The position numbers and the translations under genes were made by a program. 64,000 nt of DNA from Paenibacillus sp. Soil766 (GTDB taxonomy: Bacteria > Bacillota > Bacilli > Paenibacillales > NBRC-103111): assembly GCF_001428105.1 (NCBI RefSeq), contig NZ_LMSJ01000023.1:64147-128146 (forward strand), in the 5' to 3' direction. Under the pieces are notes generated by a model. It was not told the DNA's origin, did no database searches, and saw only the letters and a list, made by a program, of their open reading frames with translations. Numbering within the stretch: position 1 is the stretch's first letter; the number at the start of each line of letters is the position of its first letter. This document shows, piece after piece, positions 43,078 through 52,072 of this stretch.

Positions 43078-43932
43078 TTATCCAAATTGAACTTCACGAA
43101 CAAAAGCTTTCACTAAAGCAATAAATTTAGGCTTCGTCCGATTCGCTACAGCTACAACTTGTTCGTGGGTTAAAGGTTCAAGCTCCTCACCAATGGCCAT
43201 ATCCGTAATACATGAGATGCCTAATACTTTGAGCCCAGCATGGCGAGCAGCAATCACTTCACCTACTGTAGACATTCCAATCGCATCGCCGCCAATACGT
43301 GCAAGCATCGTCAACTCTGCTGGTGTGCAATAGGTAGGCCCTGTGATGCCAGCATATACGCCTTCCTGCAGCTTCAGTGCTACGCCATCCTCTCCAACAA
43401 CTGATGAAGCCAACTCACGAGCAAGACGTCGATAATCACGATTATAGGCTTCTGACATATCTGGGAAACGAACACCAAGCTCACCATGGTTCGGCCCAAT
43501 CAATGGGTTATCGCCAGTCATATTAATATGATCACTTATCAACATCAAATCACCAGCTTGGAAGGAGCGATTCATCCCTCCTGCCGCGTTGGTCATAACA
43601 ACGGCCTGTACCCCGATTGCTTTCATCACGTAAACGGGGAACACCACTTTTTTCATATCATAACCTTCATAATAATGAAAACGGCCTTGCATAACGATAA
43701 CTTGCTTGCCTTCCAAAGTACCAATCACAAAACGGCCTTCATGGCCCTCCACAGTAGATACAGGGAAATGCGGAACTTCACTATATTCGATAGCTATCGG
43801 CTGTTCAACCTGATTCGCCATATCACCAAGTCCTGAACCCAGAACAAGTCCTATTGATGGCGATACGCCACCTAAACGCGATTGGATGAAGCTTGCTGCC
43901 TCATTAATTTGTTGCATGTAAGACAATGTCAT
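43078..43932 (-). CDS. Purine-nucleoside phosphorylase (second copy)
   Basis: Phosphorolysis of purine nucleosides, trimeric PNP family. The 284-residue protein has GLVLGSGLGDMANQ, HEGRFVIGTLEGK, GRFHYYEGY, VVMTNAAGG (base-binding loop), GVYAGITGPTYCTPAELTML and MSTVGEVIAARHAG. It is paralogous to the next gene upstream (43952-44779), sharing nearly every motif. Start ATG 43932 follows AAAGGAG. Two PNP genes in tandem is unusual beside B. subtilis, which has a single punA here; the copies may differ in substrate. Confidence 0.93.
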   Translation of the reverse strand: MTLSYMQQINEAASFIQSRLGGVSPSIGLVLGSGLGDMANQVEQPIAIEYSEVPHFPVSTVEGHEGRFVIGTLEGKQVIVMQGRFHYYEGYDMKKVVFPVYVMKAIGVQAVVMTNAAGGMNRSFQAGDLMLISDHINMTGDNPLIGPNHGELGVRFPDMSEAYNRDYRRLARELASSVVGEDGVALKLQEGVYAGITGPTYCTPAELTMLARIGGDAIGMSTVGEVIAARHAGLKVLGISCITDMAIGEELEPLTHEQVVAVANRTKPKFIALVKAFVREVQFG

Positions 43933-43951
43933 GTTGTTCTCCTTTTCTACT

Positions 43952-44779
43952 TTAAAGCGCCTCGATAATACCTAGGACTAGCTTCAAAAATTTAGGTTTA
44001 ACCTTTTCCGTTGTTTCCATCACTTCAGCATGGGATAACGGTTGATCTAATATACCCGATGCCATGTTGGAAATACAAGAGAAGCCCAATACTTCGATAC
44101 CCGCATGACGAGCAACAATAACCTCAGGAACAGTTGACATTCCAACCGAGTCTCCACCCAATGTGCGGAACATGCGAATTTCAGCAGGTGTTTCATAGTT
44201 AGGTCCAAGCAGCCCAACATACACACCTTCTTGTAATTTAAAATCTTGCGTAGCCGCAACATCATGCGCTAACTTACGTAGACGCTTGCTGTAAGCCTCC
44301 GACATATCCGGGAAGCGAACACCTAGCGCTGAATCATTCGGTCCAATCAACGGATTGCGGAATGTCATATTCAAATGGTCACTGATAACCATGAGATCGC
44401 CAACCTGATAAGATTCATTGATCCCGCCTGCTGCATTGGTAACGATCAAGGTTTGTACACCAAGCTCTTTCATTACACGTACAGGGAAAGAAACCGTTTC
44501 AGCGCCATAACCTTCATAAGCATGAAAGCGTCCTTTCATCACGAGGACTTGTTTACCTTGAATGGAGCCTACAACAAGCTCTCCAGCATGTCCCTCAACA
44601 GTTGAGACCGGGAAATGCGGGATACGGGAATAGTCGATTACAATGGGTTGTTCAATTAAATCCGCTAAAACACCAAGACCCGAACCAAGAATAAGACCAA
44701 TTTGCGGTGTAATATTCGTTTCTTGTTTAATAAACGCTGCTGCTTCTTGAATTTCTTGAATCATGGATGTACCTGACAT
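43952..44779 (-). CDS. punA: Purine-nucleoside phosphorylase
   Basis: PNP-family enzyme splitting guanosine/inosine-type nucleosides. The 275-residue protein has GLILGSGLGVLADL, HAGELVVGSIQGK, GRFHAYEGY, LIVTNAAGGINESY, GVYVGLLGPNYETPAEIRM and MSTVPEVIVARHAG. The PNYETPAE form is the usual bacterial PNP sequence, so this copy is the better punA candidate. ATG 44779 is chosen: GAGGAGG lies 9 bp upstream; TTG 44797 precedes that site. It follows drm by 36 bp and is followed by the second PNP after 19 bp. Confidence 0.93.
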   Translation of the reverse strand: MSGTSMIQEIQEAAAFIKQETNITPQIGLILGSGLGVLADLIEQPIVIDYSRIPHFPVSTVEGHAGELVVGSIQGKQVLVMKGRFHAYEGYGAETVSFPVRVMKELGVQTLIVTNAAGGINESYQVGDLMVISDHLNMTFRNPLIGPNDSALGVRFPDMSEAYSKRLRKLAHDVAATQDFKLQEGVYVGLLGPNYETPAEIRMFRTLGGDSVGMSTVPEVIVARHAGIEVLGFSCISNMASGILDQPLSHAEVMETTEKVKPKFLKLVLGIIEAL

Positions 44780-44815
44780 GTCATCATGCCTCCTCAAATT
44801 AATGTAACCTCTACT

Positions 44816-45991
44816 TTATTTCAAAAGATGTAGAAAACTCTCACCATTCTTCGTTGGTTCAACGCCGAAGTTGTCTGCGATCGTCGCGCCTAAATCAGCA
44901 AAGGTGCCCCGAATTCCCAAGGAAACTGGCAATTGGAAACTAGGACTATACAGCAAAATGGGTACATACTCACGTGTATGGTCCGTCCCCGCGTGCACAG
45001 GGTCATTCCCATGATCTGCGGTCAAGATCAGCAGATCTTTCGGCCCGAGTCCCGCTTTCAGCTGTGGGACATAGGCATCAAATTCCTCTAAGGCTTTACC
45101 GTAGCCTTCAGGATCGCGTCGATGACCATACAAAGAATCGAAATCGACTAGATTGGTAAAAGCTAGACCCTTAAATGAGGTTCCGAGTACCTCAATCGTC
45201 TTCTGTATGCCATCCAAATTGCTTTTCGTAGAGGTCGCTTTCGTAACCCCTTCGCCGTCAAAGATATCATTAATTTTGCCAATCGCTATGACATCCCATC
45301 CTGCATCCTTCAGTTGATTCATAACGGTAGGCTCTGGGGGCTTAACCGCATAATCATGTCGGTTTGGCGTACGTTTGAAAGCCCCTTGTGTACCCAGATA
45401 AGGTCTAGCAATGACGCGTCCAACCGCAAATTCATCTTGCATCGTTAGTCTTCTGGCAATTTCGCAAGCGCGATAGAGCTCATCTAACGGAATGATGTCT
45501 TCGTGTGCGGCTAATTGAAAAACACTATCGGCCGACGTGTATACGATCCATGCGCCCGTCTTCATCTGTTCTTCGCCAAGCTCATCTAGGATCTCTGTGC
45601 CCGAAGCCGGTTTATTGCCTATTACCTTACGCCCTGTTTCTTGTTCAAATTGTGAGATCAATGCGTCGGGAAATCCATCCGGAAATACCTTAAATGGTGT
45701 AGAAATCCGAAGCCCCATTAACTCCCAGTGACCTGTCATCGTATCTTTACCAACGGAAACCTCTGCCATCTTGCCATAATAACCCTCTGGTGACGATACA
45801 GGTGGAATCCCCTGAATATCTGCGATGTTTCCGAGTCCCATTTGCTGCAAATGTGGCAGTGCAAAGCCGCTTACCTTCTCTGCTATATGACCAAGGGTAT
45901 GTGCTCCAAGGTCGCCAAACTGATCAGCATCCGGCAATTCTCCGATGCCTACACTATCCAATACGATTAAACTAATTCGTTCAAAGCGCAC
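44816..45991 (-). CDS. drm: Phosphopentomutase
   Basis: Interconverts (deoxy)ribose 1- and 5-phosphate, linking nucleoside phosphorolysis with central metabolism. The 391-residue alkaline-phosphatase-fold protein has the N-terminal metal site [13 protein letters not shown], the nucleophile region [14 protein letters not shown], and C-terminal metal ligands [13 protein letters not shown] and [15 protein letters not shown]. Length matches DeoB/Drm. It directly precedes punA and follows xerD, the B. subtilis ripX-drm-punA order. Confidence 0.97.
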   Translation of the reverse strand: MRFERISLIVLDSVGIGELPDADQFGDLGAHTLGHIAEKVSGFALPHLQQMGLGNIADIQGIPPVSSPEGYYGKMAEVSVGKDTMTGHWELMGLRISTPFKVFPDGFPDALISQFEQETGRKVIGNKPASGTEILDELGEEQMKTGAWIVYTSADSVFQLAAHEDIIPLDELYRACEIARRLTMQDEFAVGRVIARPYLGTQGAFKRTPNRHDYAVKPPEPTVMNQLKDAGWDVIAIGKINDIFDGEGVTKATSTKSNLDGIQKTIEVLGTSFKGLAFTNLVDFDSLYGHRRDPEGYGKALEEFDAYVPQLKAGLGPKDLLILTADHGNDPVHAGTDHTREYVPILLYSPSFQLPVSLGIRGTFADLGATIADNFGVEPTKNGESFLHLLK

Positions 45992-46113
45992 CGATGTCCC
46001 TCCAAATCAATCCTAATAGTAATGATATCCACCCTTCATTATCCCACTTCCAACCCGTGAATGCAAAACAGCAGCAATTCCGGATGGAAGTGCCGCTGTC
46101 TCTCCATTAATGC

Positions 46114-47010
46114 TCATAAATGAGCTCTAGGGTGTGCTCGATTATAGACATCCTTCATTTTGATCTTCGTAACCTGCACATACAATTGTGTTGAGGAAAT
46201 GTCGGAATGTCCAAGCATTTCTTGTACAGATCGCAAATCCGCACCGTTTTCGATTAAATGTGCAGCGAAAGAATGTCTCAGCGTATGTGGAGTAATTTCA
46301 TTCGTAATTTTCGTCTCCAATGCATAGCGCTTCATAATTTTCCAAAAACCTTGTCTCGTCATCCGAGTACCTAAGTGCCCGATAAAGAGTGCTTCCTCGT
46401 CTACCGATCTTTTGAGCAGCTTGATACGATGAATCTGAATATAGCTATCAATCATTCGAATGGCTATGCCGCTAAGCGGAATTATCCGCTCTTTTTCCGC
46501 TTTGCCGATACATCGAATGAAGCCCATCTCTAAATTCACATCGGCCATATTAAGTGCAACAAGTTCAGAAACACGAATCCCTGTGGCGTAGAGCAATTCC
46601 AACATGGCTTTATCTCGCGCACCATTCACCTGCTGGGATTGAGGCGCTTCCAGCAACTTTTCAACTTCGGGGATGCTTAGAACCTTCGGAATTCTCTTTT
46701 CCAACTTTGGAACCTCAATGAAAACGGAAGGATCGGAATCAAGGAGCCGTTCTTTCACCATGTATTGAAAAAAGGAGCGTAATGAAACGCGTATTCGTGA
46801 TAAAGTCGCTGATGCTCGTCCAAGCGTTTTTAATTGTGATAGGTAACTCCCAAGATGCACTTTCCCTGTTTCTCGCCAGCTTGTAACACCCTGCAACTCA
46901 AGATAGGCAACAAATTGAAGGAGATCCCTTTCGTAGGATTCGAGTGTGTTCCGTGAAAGTCCTCGTTCAATCGTCAGAAATTGGATGAAGGATTGTAGCT
47001 CACTCGTCAT
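46114..47010 (-). CDS. xerD: Tyrosine recombinase XerD
   Basis: Site-specific recombinase that, with XerC/CodV, resolves chromosome dimers at dif. The 298-residue protein has the SAM-like N-terminal domain (SFIQFLTIERGLSRNTLESY) and catalytic residues Arg146 (ATGIRVSEL), Lys about 170, HTLRH (His242, Arg245), His268 (LGHSD) and Tyr277 (STQLY). Gene order yqzK-xerD-drm is conserved with B. subtilis, except that ald lies between fur and yqzK. Confidence 0.96.
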   Translation of the reverse strand: MTSELQSFIQFLTIERGLSRNTLESYERDLLQFVAYLELQGVTSWRETGKVHLGSYLSQLKTLGRASATLSRIRVSLRSFFQYMVKERLLDSDPSVFIEVPKLEKRIPKVLSIPEVEKLLEAPQSQQVNGARDKAMLELLYATGIRVSELVALNMADVNLEMGFIRCIGKAEKERIIPLSGIAIRMIDSYIQIHRIKLLKRSVDEEALFIGHLGTRMTRQGFWKIMKRYALETKITNEITPHTLRHSFAAHLIENGADLRSVQEMLGHSDISSTQLYVQVTKIKMKDVYNRAHPRAHL

Positions 47011-47096
47011 TATGTCAGTCTCTCCTTCGTTTACCTGCTATAACTTCCATTCTATAGCATTCCACGATGACAGGAGAGATTCCTTTATTTTTCGCT

Positions 47097-47333
47097 TTAC
47101 TCACCATACCAATAAAACAAACGCAGTCGCTCACTCATTGAATTCGAATCAAAGGATACATGTTCGCTTTGTCCGAATACCTTAACGGATTTGCCTGTCG
47201 GCGCTTTGTATTTGTTCACAGGCTGAATCCAACCGGATACGGCTAGCAGAACTTGATATAAAATGACCGTCAACGCCACAAAAACCAAAATATACTGTAA
47301 GCGAACAATTAATTTCCGATAGGAAAATATCAT
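47097..47333 (-). CDS. yqzK: DUF4227 family membrane protein (YqzK-like)
   Basis: A 78-residue protein with one membrane helix (about 11-33, LQYILVFVALTVILYQVLLAV) and a conserved end SMSERLRLFYWYGE typical of DUF4227. Function unknown. ATG 47333 follows GGAGG at a spacing of 7 bp; the upstream frame overlaps the ald end and has no family sequence. It precedes xerD, as in B. subtilis. Confidence 0.82.
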   Translation of the reverse strand: MIFSYRKLIVRLQYILVFVALTVILYQVLLAVSGWIQPVNKYKAPTGKSVKVFGQSEHVSFDSNSMSERLRLFYWYGE

Positions 47334-47392
47334 AGCCCTGCCTCCATGTCTATTCCATGTCTTAGGAACAGAATATGAGGCTCGGACCATGA

Positions 47393-48523
47393 TTATGTCA
47401 GATCGATTAATTTCGTATAAGGCATTCCTAGCGCTTCAGCTACCGCTGGATGGGTGACACTGCCTTTGTACGTATTCACCCCTAGTTGTAGCGGGTAGTT
47501 CTCTGCTAATGCTTGTGTGAAGCCTTTATTAACCAACTCCAACGCATATGGCAAGGTGACATTCGTCAACGCAAGCGTTGAGGTACGAGGCACAGCTCCT
47601 GGCATGTTGGCAACCGCATAATGAACCACACCGAACTTCTCATAGGTTGGATCACTATGGGTGGTTACACGATCAATCGTTTCGATGGATCCTCCTTGAT
47701 CGACAGCAACATCCACAATGACAGCGCCTGGCTTCATACTCTGCACCATTGCTGCTGTCACTAACCGCGGTGCTCTTGCTCCTGGGATGAGTACTGCGCC
47801 AATGAGCAGATCCGCCTTCTGGACTGCGCTAGCAATATTATACGGATTGGACATCAATGTACGGAGATGTCCTCCGAAGATGTCATCCAAGGCTCGCATC
47901 CGATCAGCACTTCGTTCAATAATAACAACATTAGCACCAAGACCTAGTGCCATTTTGGCTGCATTCGTACCTACAATCCCACCGCCCAAAATAATGACGT
48001 CTGCAGGTGGAACGCCAGGAACACCGCCAAGCAAAATGCCGCGACCGCCATAAAATTTCTCGAGGTAGTGGGCTCCAATTTGTACAGACATTCGCCCGGC
48101 AACCTCACTCATCGGTGTTAGCAAGGGCAAGGAGCCATTCGGCAATTGAATCGTCTCGTAGGCAATACCTGTCACTTTCTTCTCCAATAACTGAGCAGCC
48201 AGATCGCCAGCTGCAGCTAAATGCAAATAAGTAAATAGAATCTGACCTTCTTTGAAATAACCATATTCAGCAGGCAACGGTTCTTTCACTTTCATGATCA
48301 TATCACTTTCCGCCCACACTTCATTCGCATGTGCGATTATTACAGCACCTTCTTGCTTATAATCCTCATCCGAAAATCCGCTGCCAATGCCTGCTCCCGC
48401 TTCGACCAACACACGATGACCGGACATTCGCAGCATCCCTGCACCGCCTGGGGTCAAAGCAACTCGATTTTCATTGTTCTTGATTTCTTTAGGAACGCCA
48501 ACGACTAGGCTTGGTTTCGACAT
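47393..48523 (-). CDS. ald: Alanine dehydrogenase
   Basis: Interconverts L-alanine and pyruvate with NAD; important for alanine use and sporulation. The 376-residue protein shows [32 protein letters not shown], the Rossmann motif [18 protein letters not shown] and [16 protein letters not shown] 48523 follows AAGGTGG. It sits between yqzK and fur, a place where B. subtilis has no ald, and is 60 bp upstream of yqzK on the same strand. Confidence 0.96.
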   Translation of the reverse strand: MSKPSLVVGVPKEIKNNENRVALTPGGAGMLRMSGHRVLVEAGAGIGSGFSDEDYKQEGAVIIAHANEVWAESDMIMKVKEPLPAEYGYFKEGQILFTYLHLAAAGDLAAQLLEKKVTGIAYETIQLPNGSLPLLTPMSEVAGRMSVQIGAHYLEKFYGGRGILLGGVPGVPPADVIILGGGIVGTNAAKMALGLGANVVIIERSADRMRALDDIFGGHLRTLMSNPYNIASAVQKADLLIGAVLIPGARAPRLVTAAMVQSMKPGAVIVDVAVDQGGSIETIDRVTTHSDPTYEKFGVVHYAVANMPGAVPRTSTLALTNVTLPYALELVNKGFTQALAENYPLQLGVNTYKGSVTHPAVAEALGMPYTKLIDLT

Positions 48524-48637
48524 ACTCGCCACCTTCTTCCTTCGGTTCATTCGTCTATAATGTACCCCGACTCCCTTGCCAATTATGTGACAGTAAGCTA
48601 ACTCTTAGCTACTAATTAGCATATGATGTAAACACAA

Positions 48638-48677
48638 AAATGCCTGTATGCAATGAACTGCATACAGGCATTTTCAT
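48638..48677. terminator. Terminator of fur
   Basis: Perfect stem AAAATGCCTGTATGCA/TGCATACAGGCATTTT; symmetrical, usable on both strands. It lies just after the fur stop. Confidence 0.9.
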
Positions 48678-48705
48678 AAGTTGGACAACTACCGTACGGC
48701 AGCTG

Positions 48706-49176
48706 TTAGTGGGATTTCTCCAATGAGTCCGGTTTCCCTCGTTCGTTACAGCGGTAGCAAATGCCTTGGAAATCAAGACGATGATCTAAGACTTGAAAAT
48801 GAAATTCTGCTTCTAACCGTTCTTCGAAAGGTACGAGCCAGTCTTCCATGATTTCATCTACGGCTCCACATTGCACGCAAATTAAGTGATGGTGATGATG
48901 TCGTGAATTATCGTCACGTAAGTCATAACGAGCCACGCCATCGCCAAAATTCATTTTCTCCAAGACATGCAGTTCGCTCAGAAGTTCTAACGTACGGTAT
49001 ACTGTTGCTAGCCCGATCTCTGGCGCTTTATCCTTCACAAGCATAAACACATCTTCTGCACTAAGATGATCTTGTTCATTCTCCAGTAGAACGCGAACAG
49101 TCGCTTCCCGTTGAGGTGTAAGCTTGTACCCCTGGGATTGTAGTTGTTGTTTAATTTTCTCGATCCTTGCTTCCAT
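48706..49176 (-). CDS. fur: Ferric uptake regulator family repressor
   Basis: Metal-responsive repressor, most likely of iron uptake. The 156-residue protein has the winged helix (TPQREATVRVLLENEQDHLS, IGLATVYRTLELL) and the dimer/metal domain with HHHHHLICVQCG and C-terminal CYRC. By position (fur-yqzK-xerD in B. subtilis) Fur is favoured over PerR or Zur, though sequence alone does not prove the metal. ATG 49176 follows GGGGGAGG. A sigma-A promoter is visible upstream. Confidence 0.9.
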   Translation of the reverse strand: MEARIEKIKQQLQSQGYKLTPQREATVRVLLENEQDHLSAEDVFMLVKDKAPEIGLATVYRTLELLSELHVLEKMNFGDGVARYDLRDDNSRHHHHHLICVQCGAVDEIMEDWLVPFEERLEAEFHFQVLDHRLDFQGICYRCNERGKPDSLEKSH

Positions 49177-49230
49177 ATGCCTCCCCCTCAGAAAGGTGGG
49201 CATCCTAGCCCATTTTTAGCCACTCTTTTC

Positions 49231-49260
49231 ATTATAGGGGGAGCTTGCAGACAAAGTCAA
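49231..49260 (-). promoter_or_regulatory. Candidate sigma-A promoter of fur
   Basis: Minus-strand TTGACT (49260-49255), 18 bp spacer, TATAAT (49236-49231), about 55 bp before the fur start. Confidence 0.6.
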
Positions 49261-49278
49261 ACACAATCACATTTCATT

Positions 49279-49923
49279 TTATTGCCCATAAACCCCCACC
49301 AGCATTGGGGTTACCCATTTCATCATGTATTGGGAGAAGTATCCTTCTAATAAAGCAGCGGCTAAAAGGAAGACTCCCATCACTAAAGTGATCGTTGTAT
49401 ATCTCATGAAAGGTTGGTAAATGTTACCACTACGACTCATGATTCTATGTTTTATCATATACAGTGAGAATGACATCGCAGCCACGCTGCAGAATATGAT
49501 CGCCGGTATGACGATTAAATTTTGAGGAACAACGGCCACAAGTGCAAATAGCATCCCTTTCCACGACATCTGACCCACAAGATATCCGACCGTGAATCCG
49601 ATCAGTACACCTTTTAGAAAATCCAATACTAAGATCAACGGCAATCCAATAATCGATAAGCCAAATAACCAGATTAATAATATCCATTTCATATGCATTC
49701 CGAATGCTTGACTAAACGATTGCTGACTGTCAATTTCGATGCCATCATTGATTTCATGAAAAAAACTGCCTAAATGGCGGGTCATCTCTGTCCTCTGTTC
49801 CAAGGAAAGCGCATTAACCATGACGGCACCGAAAACAACGCCAATAACAAAGAGCACAGAGACGAATATAAATAACGGCAAATTATCCTTCATATATTGT
49901 TTCATCGTTAAGTTCCTATTCAC
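49279..49923 (-). CDS. spoIIM: Stage II sporulation protein M
   Basis: With SpoIID and SpoIIP forms the DMP machine for septal peptidoglycan thinning and engulfment. The 214-residue protein has about five membrane helices and the family core FVSVLFVIGVVFGAVMVNAL, ILLIWLFGLSIIGLPLILVL, FLKGVLIGFTVGYLVGQMSWKG. GTG 49923 is chosen since AAGGAGGG is about 10 bp upstream; other in-frame starts overlap that site. It lies between fur and the nudF pair. Confidence 0.93.
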   Translation of the reverse strand: MNRNLTMKQYMKDNLPLFIFVSVLFVIGVVFGAVMVNALSLEQRTEMTRHLGSFFHEINDGIEIDSQQSFSQAFGMHMKWILLIWLFGLSIIGLPLILVLDFLKGVLIGFTVGYLVGQMSWKGMLFALVAVVPQNLIVIPAIIFCSVAAMSFSLYMIKHRIMSRSGNIYQPFMRYTTITLVMGVFLLAAALLEGYFSQYMMKWVTPMLVGVYGQ

Positions 49924-49984
49924 ACTCGCCACTCCCTCCTTGTACAACCTCTACAAAGACAAGCTTATGAGGGAATAGGTAAAA

Positions 49985-51166
49985 CTATGAATGATTTTTC
50001 ACTTTGCCATACTTCCCACCGCCACCAACTTCGAGATGTAAGGTCCCTTCTCGCGCCCCTACAATGTATCCGGCAATCTCGTCCCCAACGACGCTGGCTA
50101 ACTCCTCTGGCGTTGCATGGTGTAAGACCTGCATCTCTGTTCCGAACTGGCTTAGCAATTGTTCTAGCTTCTTCGGGCCTAATCCTGGGATGTACTCTAA
50201 AGGGACTTGAAAATGGTACGGTGGTCGATGGGCTGGCTGATAAGACATCTCCCGATCAGCAATCGCCATGATTCGATCCATGACGCCGCGCACAATTTTG
50301 GCGCTGCCGCAATTGACGCAGCGTTCCACGGCTGTTTCGCCATCGTCGAGTACAGCCTCACAGACGCTGCAATAAGTTCGATGATATTTGCCTAATCGCG
50401 AATTCAAGCCATAGTTGGCTGTGACTCCTCGTCCATCCTGACGTCGAAGTGCTTTAACTAACTCTTCAAAGGTCGGTGCAGCGAGTTTCATCTGATTGTA
50501 TTCACGACCTATTTTGGCCAAGGAATGGGCATCTGAATTCGTTATATAAGTGAAATCATCCAATTCTGAGATGTAGCCAGCCATGTCTGAATCGGCACTT
50601 AGCCCGAGTTCGACAGCAGGGATTTGCTTCACATCAAGCAAGTCGTTCATGCAGCTTGTCGCGCTGCCGTACACGCTCTTGTGCGGCGTGAAGATGTGCG
50701 CAGGGATCAGGATACCTCCCCTCCCCAACACCTCTTCTTGGAGATCACGTGCAGGCACATAGATGCGTTGAGAACTAAGCTCTACATTTTTCATATGCCG
50801 GCTCATCCATCCCGTAAATTCCTGCATCACTTGGAGGTTTGGCATATAGGCCAAAACATGCGCTGGCCCCATCCCAGGGTCTCTCACTTCAATTTCACTT
50901 CCCAAGATGATGGACGTATCCCGATACCGAATTCCCCCACCTTCGAGCTCCGCCATCTCTCCCTTATCCAAATACATCATAATTTCCTCTTGGACTGACG
51001 GTGAGTGCGTATCGATGATGGAGATAACTTCCATCCCTTTCCGGTTCGCAGCTTCATGAGCAATATTGAAAAAGGTAAGATTATTCGCTGCGCTAATTTT
51101 GACAGCTTGACCTTGCTCCGTTCGGCCTATATGAATATGCAAATCAACATAGTAATCCTTCAACAT
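49985..51166 (-). CDS. Endonuclease Q-like PHP-domain protein
   Basis: Homologue of endonuclease Q, which nicks DNA 5' of deaminated bases and related damage. The 393-residue protein has a PHP domain (YYVDLHIHIG, ISIIDTHSPSVQEE, LIPAHIFTPHKS, TNSDAHS), a four-Cys zinc finger (CSVCEAV...CVNCG, about 287-308) and a C-terminal helix-hairpin-helix-like IPGLGPKKLEQLLSQFG. The B. subtilis neighbour of nudF is YqxK, a different protein, so this is a Paenibacillus-type arrangement. It starts on the base after the nudF stop. Confidence 0.85.
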   Translation of the reverse strand: MLKDYYVDLHIHIGRTEQGQAVKISAANNLTFFNIAHEAANRKGMEVISIIDTHSPSVQEEIMMYLDKGEMAELEGGGIRYRDTSIILGSEIEVRDPGMGPAHVLAYMPNLQVMQEFTGWMSRHMKNVELSSQRIYVPARDLQEEVLGRGGILIPAHIFTPHKSVYGSATSCMNDLLDVKQIPAVELGLSADSDMAGYISELDDFTYITNSDAHSLAKIGREYNQMKLAAPTFEELVKALRRQDGRGVTANYGLNSRLGKYHRTYCSVCEAVLDDGETAVERCVNCGSAKIVRGVMDRIMAIADREMSYQPAHRPPYHFQVPLEYIPGLGPKKLEQLLSQFGTEMQVLHHATPEELASVVGDEIAGYIVGAREGTLHLEVGGGGKYGKVKNHS

Positions 51167-51721
51167 TTAGATCTGACCTGTTAACTTGTAAAGCTGCCAA
51201 GCATAAACGGCCATGATCGTCTTGGCGTCGCTAATCCGTCCCTCACGCATATACTGCTGCGCTTGTTCCAAAGTGATCGCTTCACAATCAAGGAATTCGT
51301 CCTCATCGGGGTTCGCGGTTCCCTTTACTAAATCTTCCGCTATGTATAAATGGATAATCTCATCCGCAAACCCAGGGGATGTGTAAAATGAGCTTACCAA
51401 TCGAATGTTAGCTGTCTTATAGCCTGTCTCTTCCTCAAGCTCACGCAAAGCCGCTCTCATAGGCTCCTCACCGCTGTCGAGCTTACCTGCAGGAATTTCC
51501 ACCTGACTCTTCTCAAGCGGCTTACGATACTGCTCTACGACGATCATTTTATCCCCTAGTAATGGGATTACCGCTACTGCACCTGGATGCTTAACAATTT
51601 CACGAGAAGCTGTCCCCCCATTAGGCAACTTCACTTGATCCACCTGAAGCGAAATTATTTTACCCTTGAAAATCATTTCGCTGCTTATTGTTGTTTCTTC
51701 AAATTTCTTATGTTCTGTCAT
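51167..51721 (-). CDS. nudF: ADP-ribose pyrophosphatase, Nudix family
   Basis: Hydrolyses ADP-ribose to AMP and ribose 5-phosphate. The 184-residue protein has a full Nudix box GX5EX7REUXEEXGU from Gly79 to Tyr101 (GKLDSGEEPM, ALRELEEETGY) and the N-terminal SREIVKHPGAVAVIPLL segment. The downstream Asp-Glu-Asp-Glu (PDEDEFLD) also fits ADPRase. It ends one base before the EndoQ-like gene, so they form one operon, divergent from mciZ. Confidence 0.93.
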   Translation of the reverse strand: MTEHKKFEETTISSEMIFKGKIISLQVDQVKLPNGGTASREIVKHPGAVAVIPLLGDKMIVVEQYRKPLEKSQVEIPAGKLDSGEEPMRAALRELEEETGYKTANIRLVSSFYTSPGFADEIIHLYIAEDLVKGTANPDEDEFLDCEAITLEQAQQYMREGRISDAKTIMAVYAWQLYKLTGQI

Positions 51722-51815
51722 CCGAGCACCTCATCCTCATTAATTGGTCTAACTTGTCCACATGCTGCATATCGTTCATTATATCAAATATTTTCTTGAA
51801 AAGAGGGTCTGTGAT

Positions 51816-52013
51816 ATGAAGAGCTATGTGAGTGACAAGCAAATTCGACTTGTAGGCAAAGCCTGGGAGATCAAATATCTCCTGCAACAAATGCTACAAC
51901 ACGGAGATCCGAAGATACCCTTGGTTGATTATTTGATTGGCTTGTACATATCTCAGAAAGCTACTTCACATGCAGCATCGCCCAATCTTCGAAGCATCCC
52001 TTCCTACAAATAA
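51816..52013 (+). CDS. mciZ: Z-ring inhibitor MciZ-like protein
   Basis: MciZ is a small mother-cell peptide that binds FtsZ and blocks cytokinesis during sporulation in B. subtilis (40 aa). This 65-residue protein carries the diagnostic LVGKAWEI (residues 12-19) and a charged N-terminus, with a polar tail of about 25 residues beyond the B. subtilis length. ATG 51816 is preceded by AGAGGG 8 bp upstream; an earlier ATG at 51762 is less likely. It is divergent from nudF and ends in a bidirectional terminator. Confidence 0.75.
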   Translation: MKSYVSDKQIRLVGKAWEIKYLLQQMLQHGDPKIPLVDYLIGLYISQKATSHAASPNLRSIPSYK

Positions 52014-52016
52014 ACG

Positions 52017-52061
52017 AAAACCGATTAGCCGCGCCAGTTGGCGGACGAATCGGTTTTTATT
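52017..52061. terminator. Bidirectional terminator between mciZ and the peptidase gene
   Basis: Stem AAAACCGATT/AATCGGTTTT with an inner GCCGCGCCAGTTGGCGG hairpin; serves both converging genes. Confidence 0.85.
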
Positions 52062-52072
52062 TTGTTCTAGAT

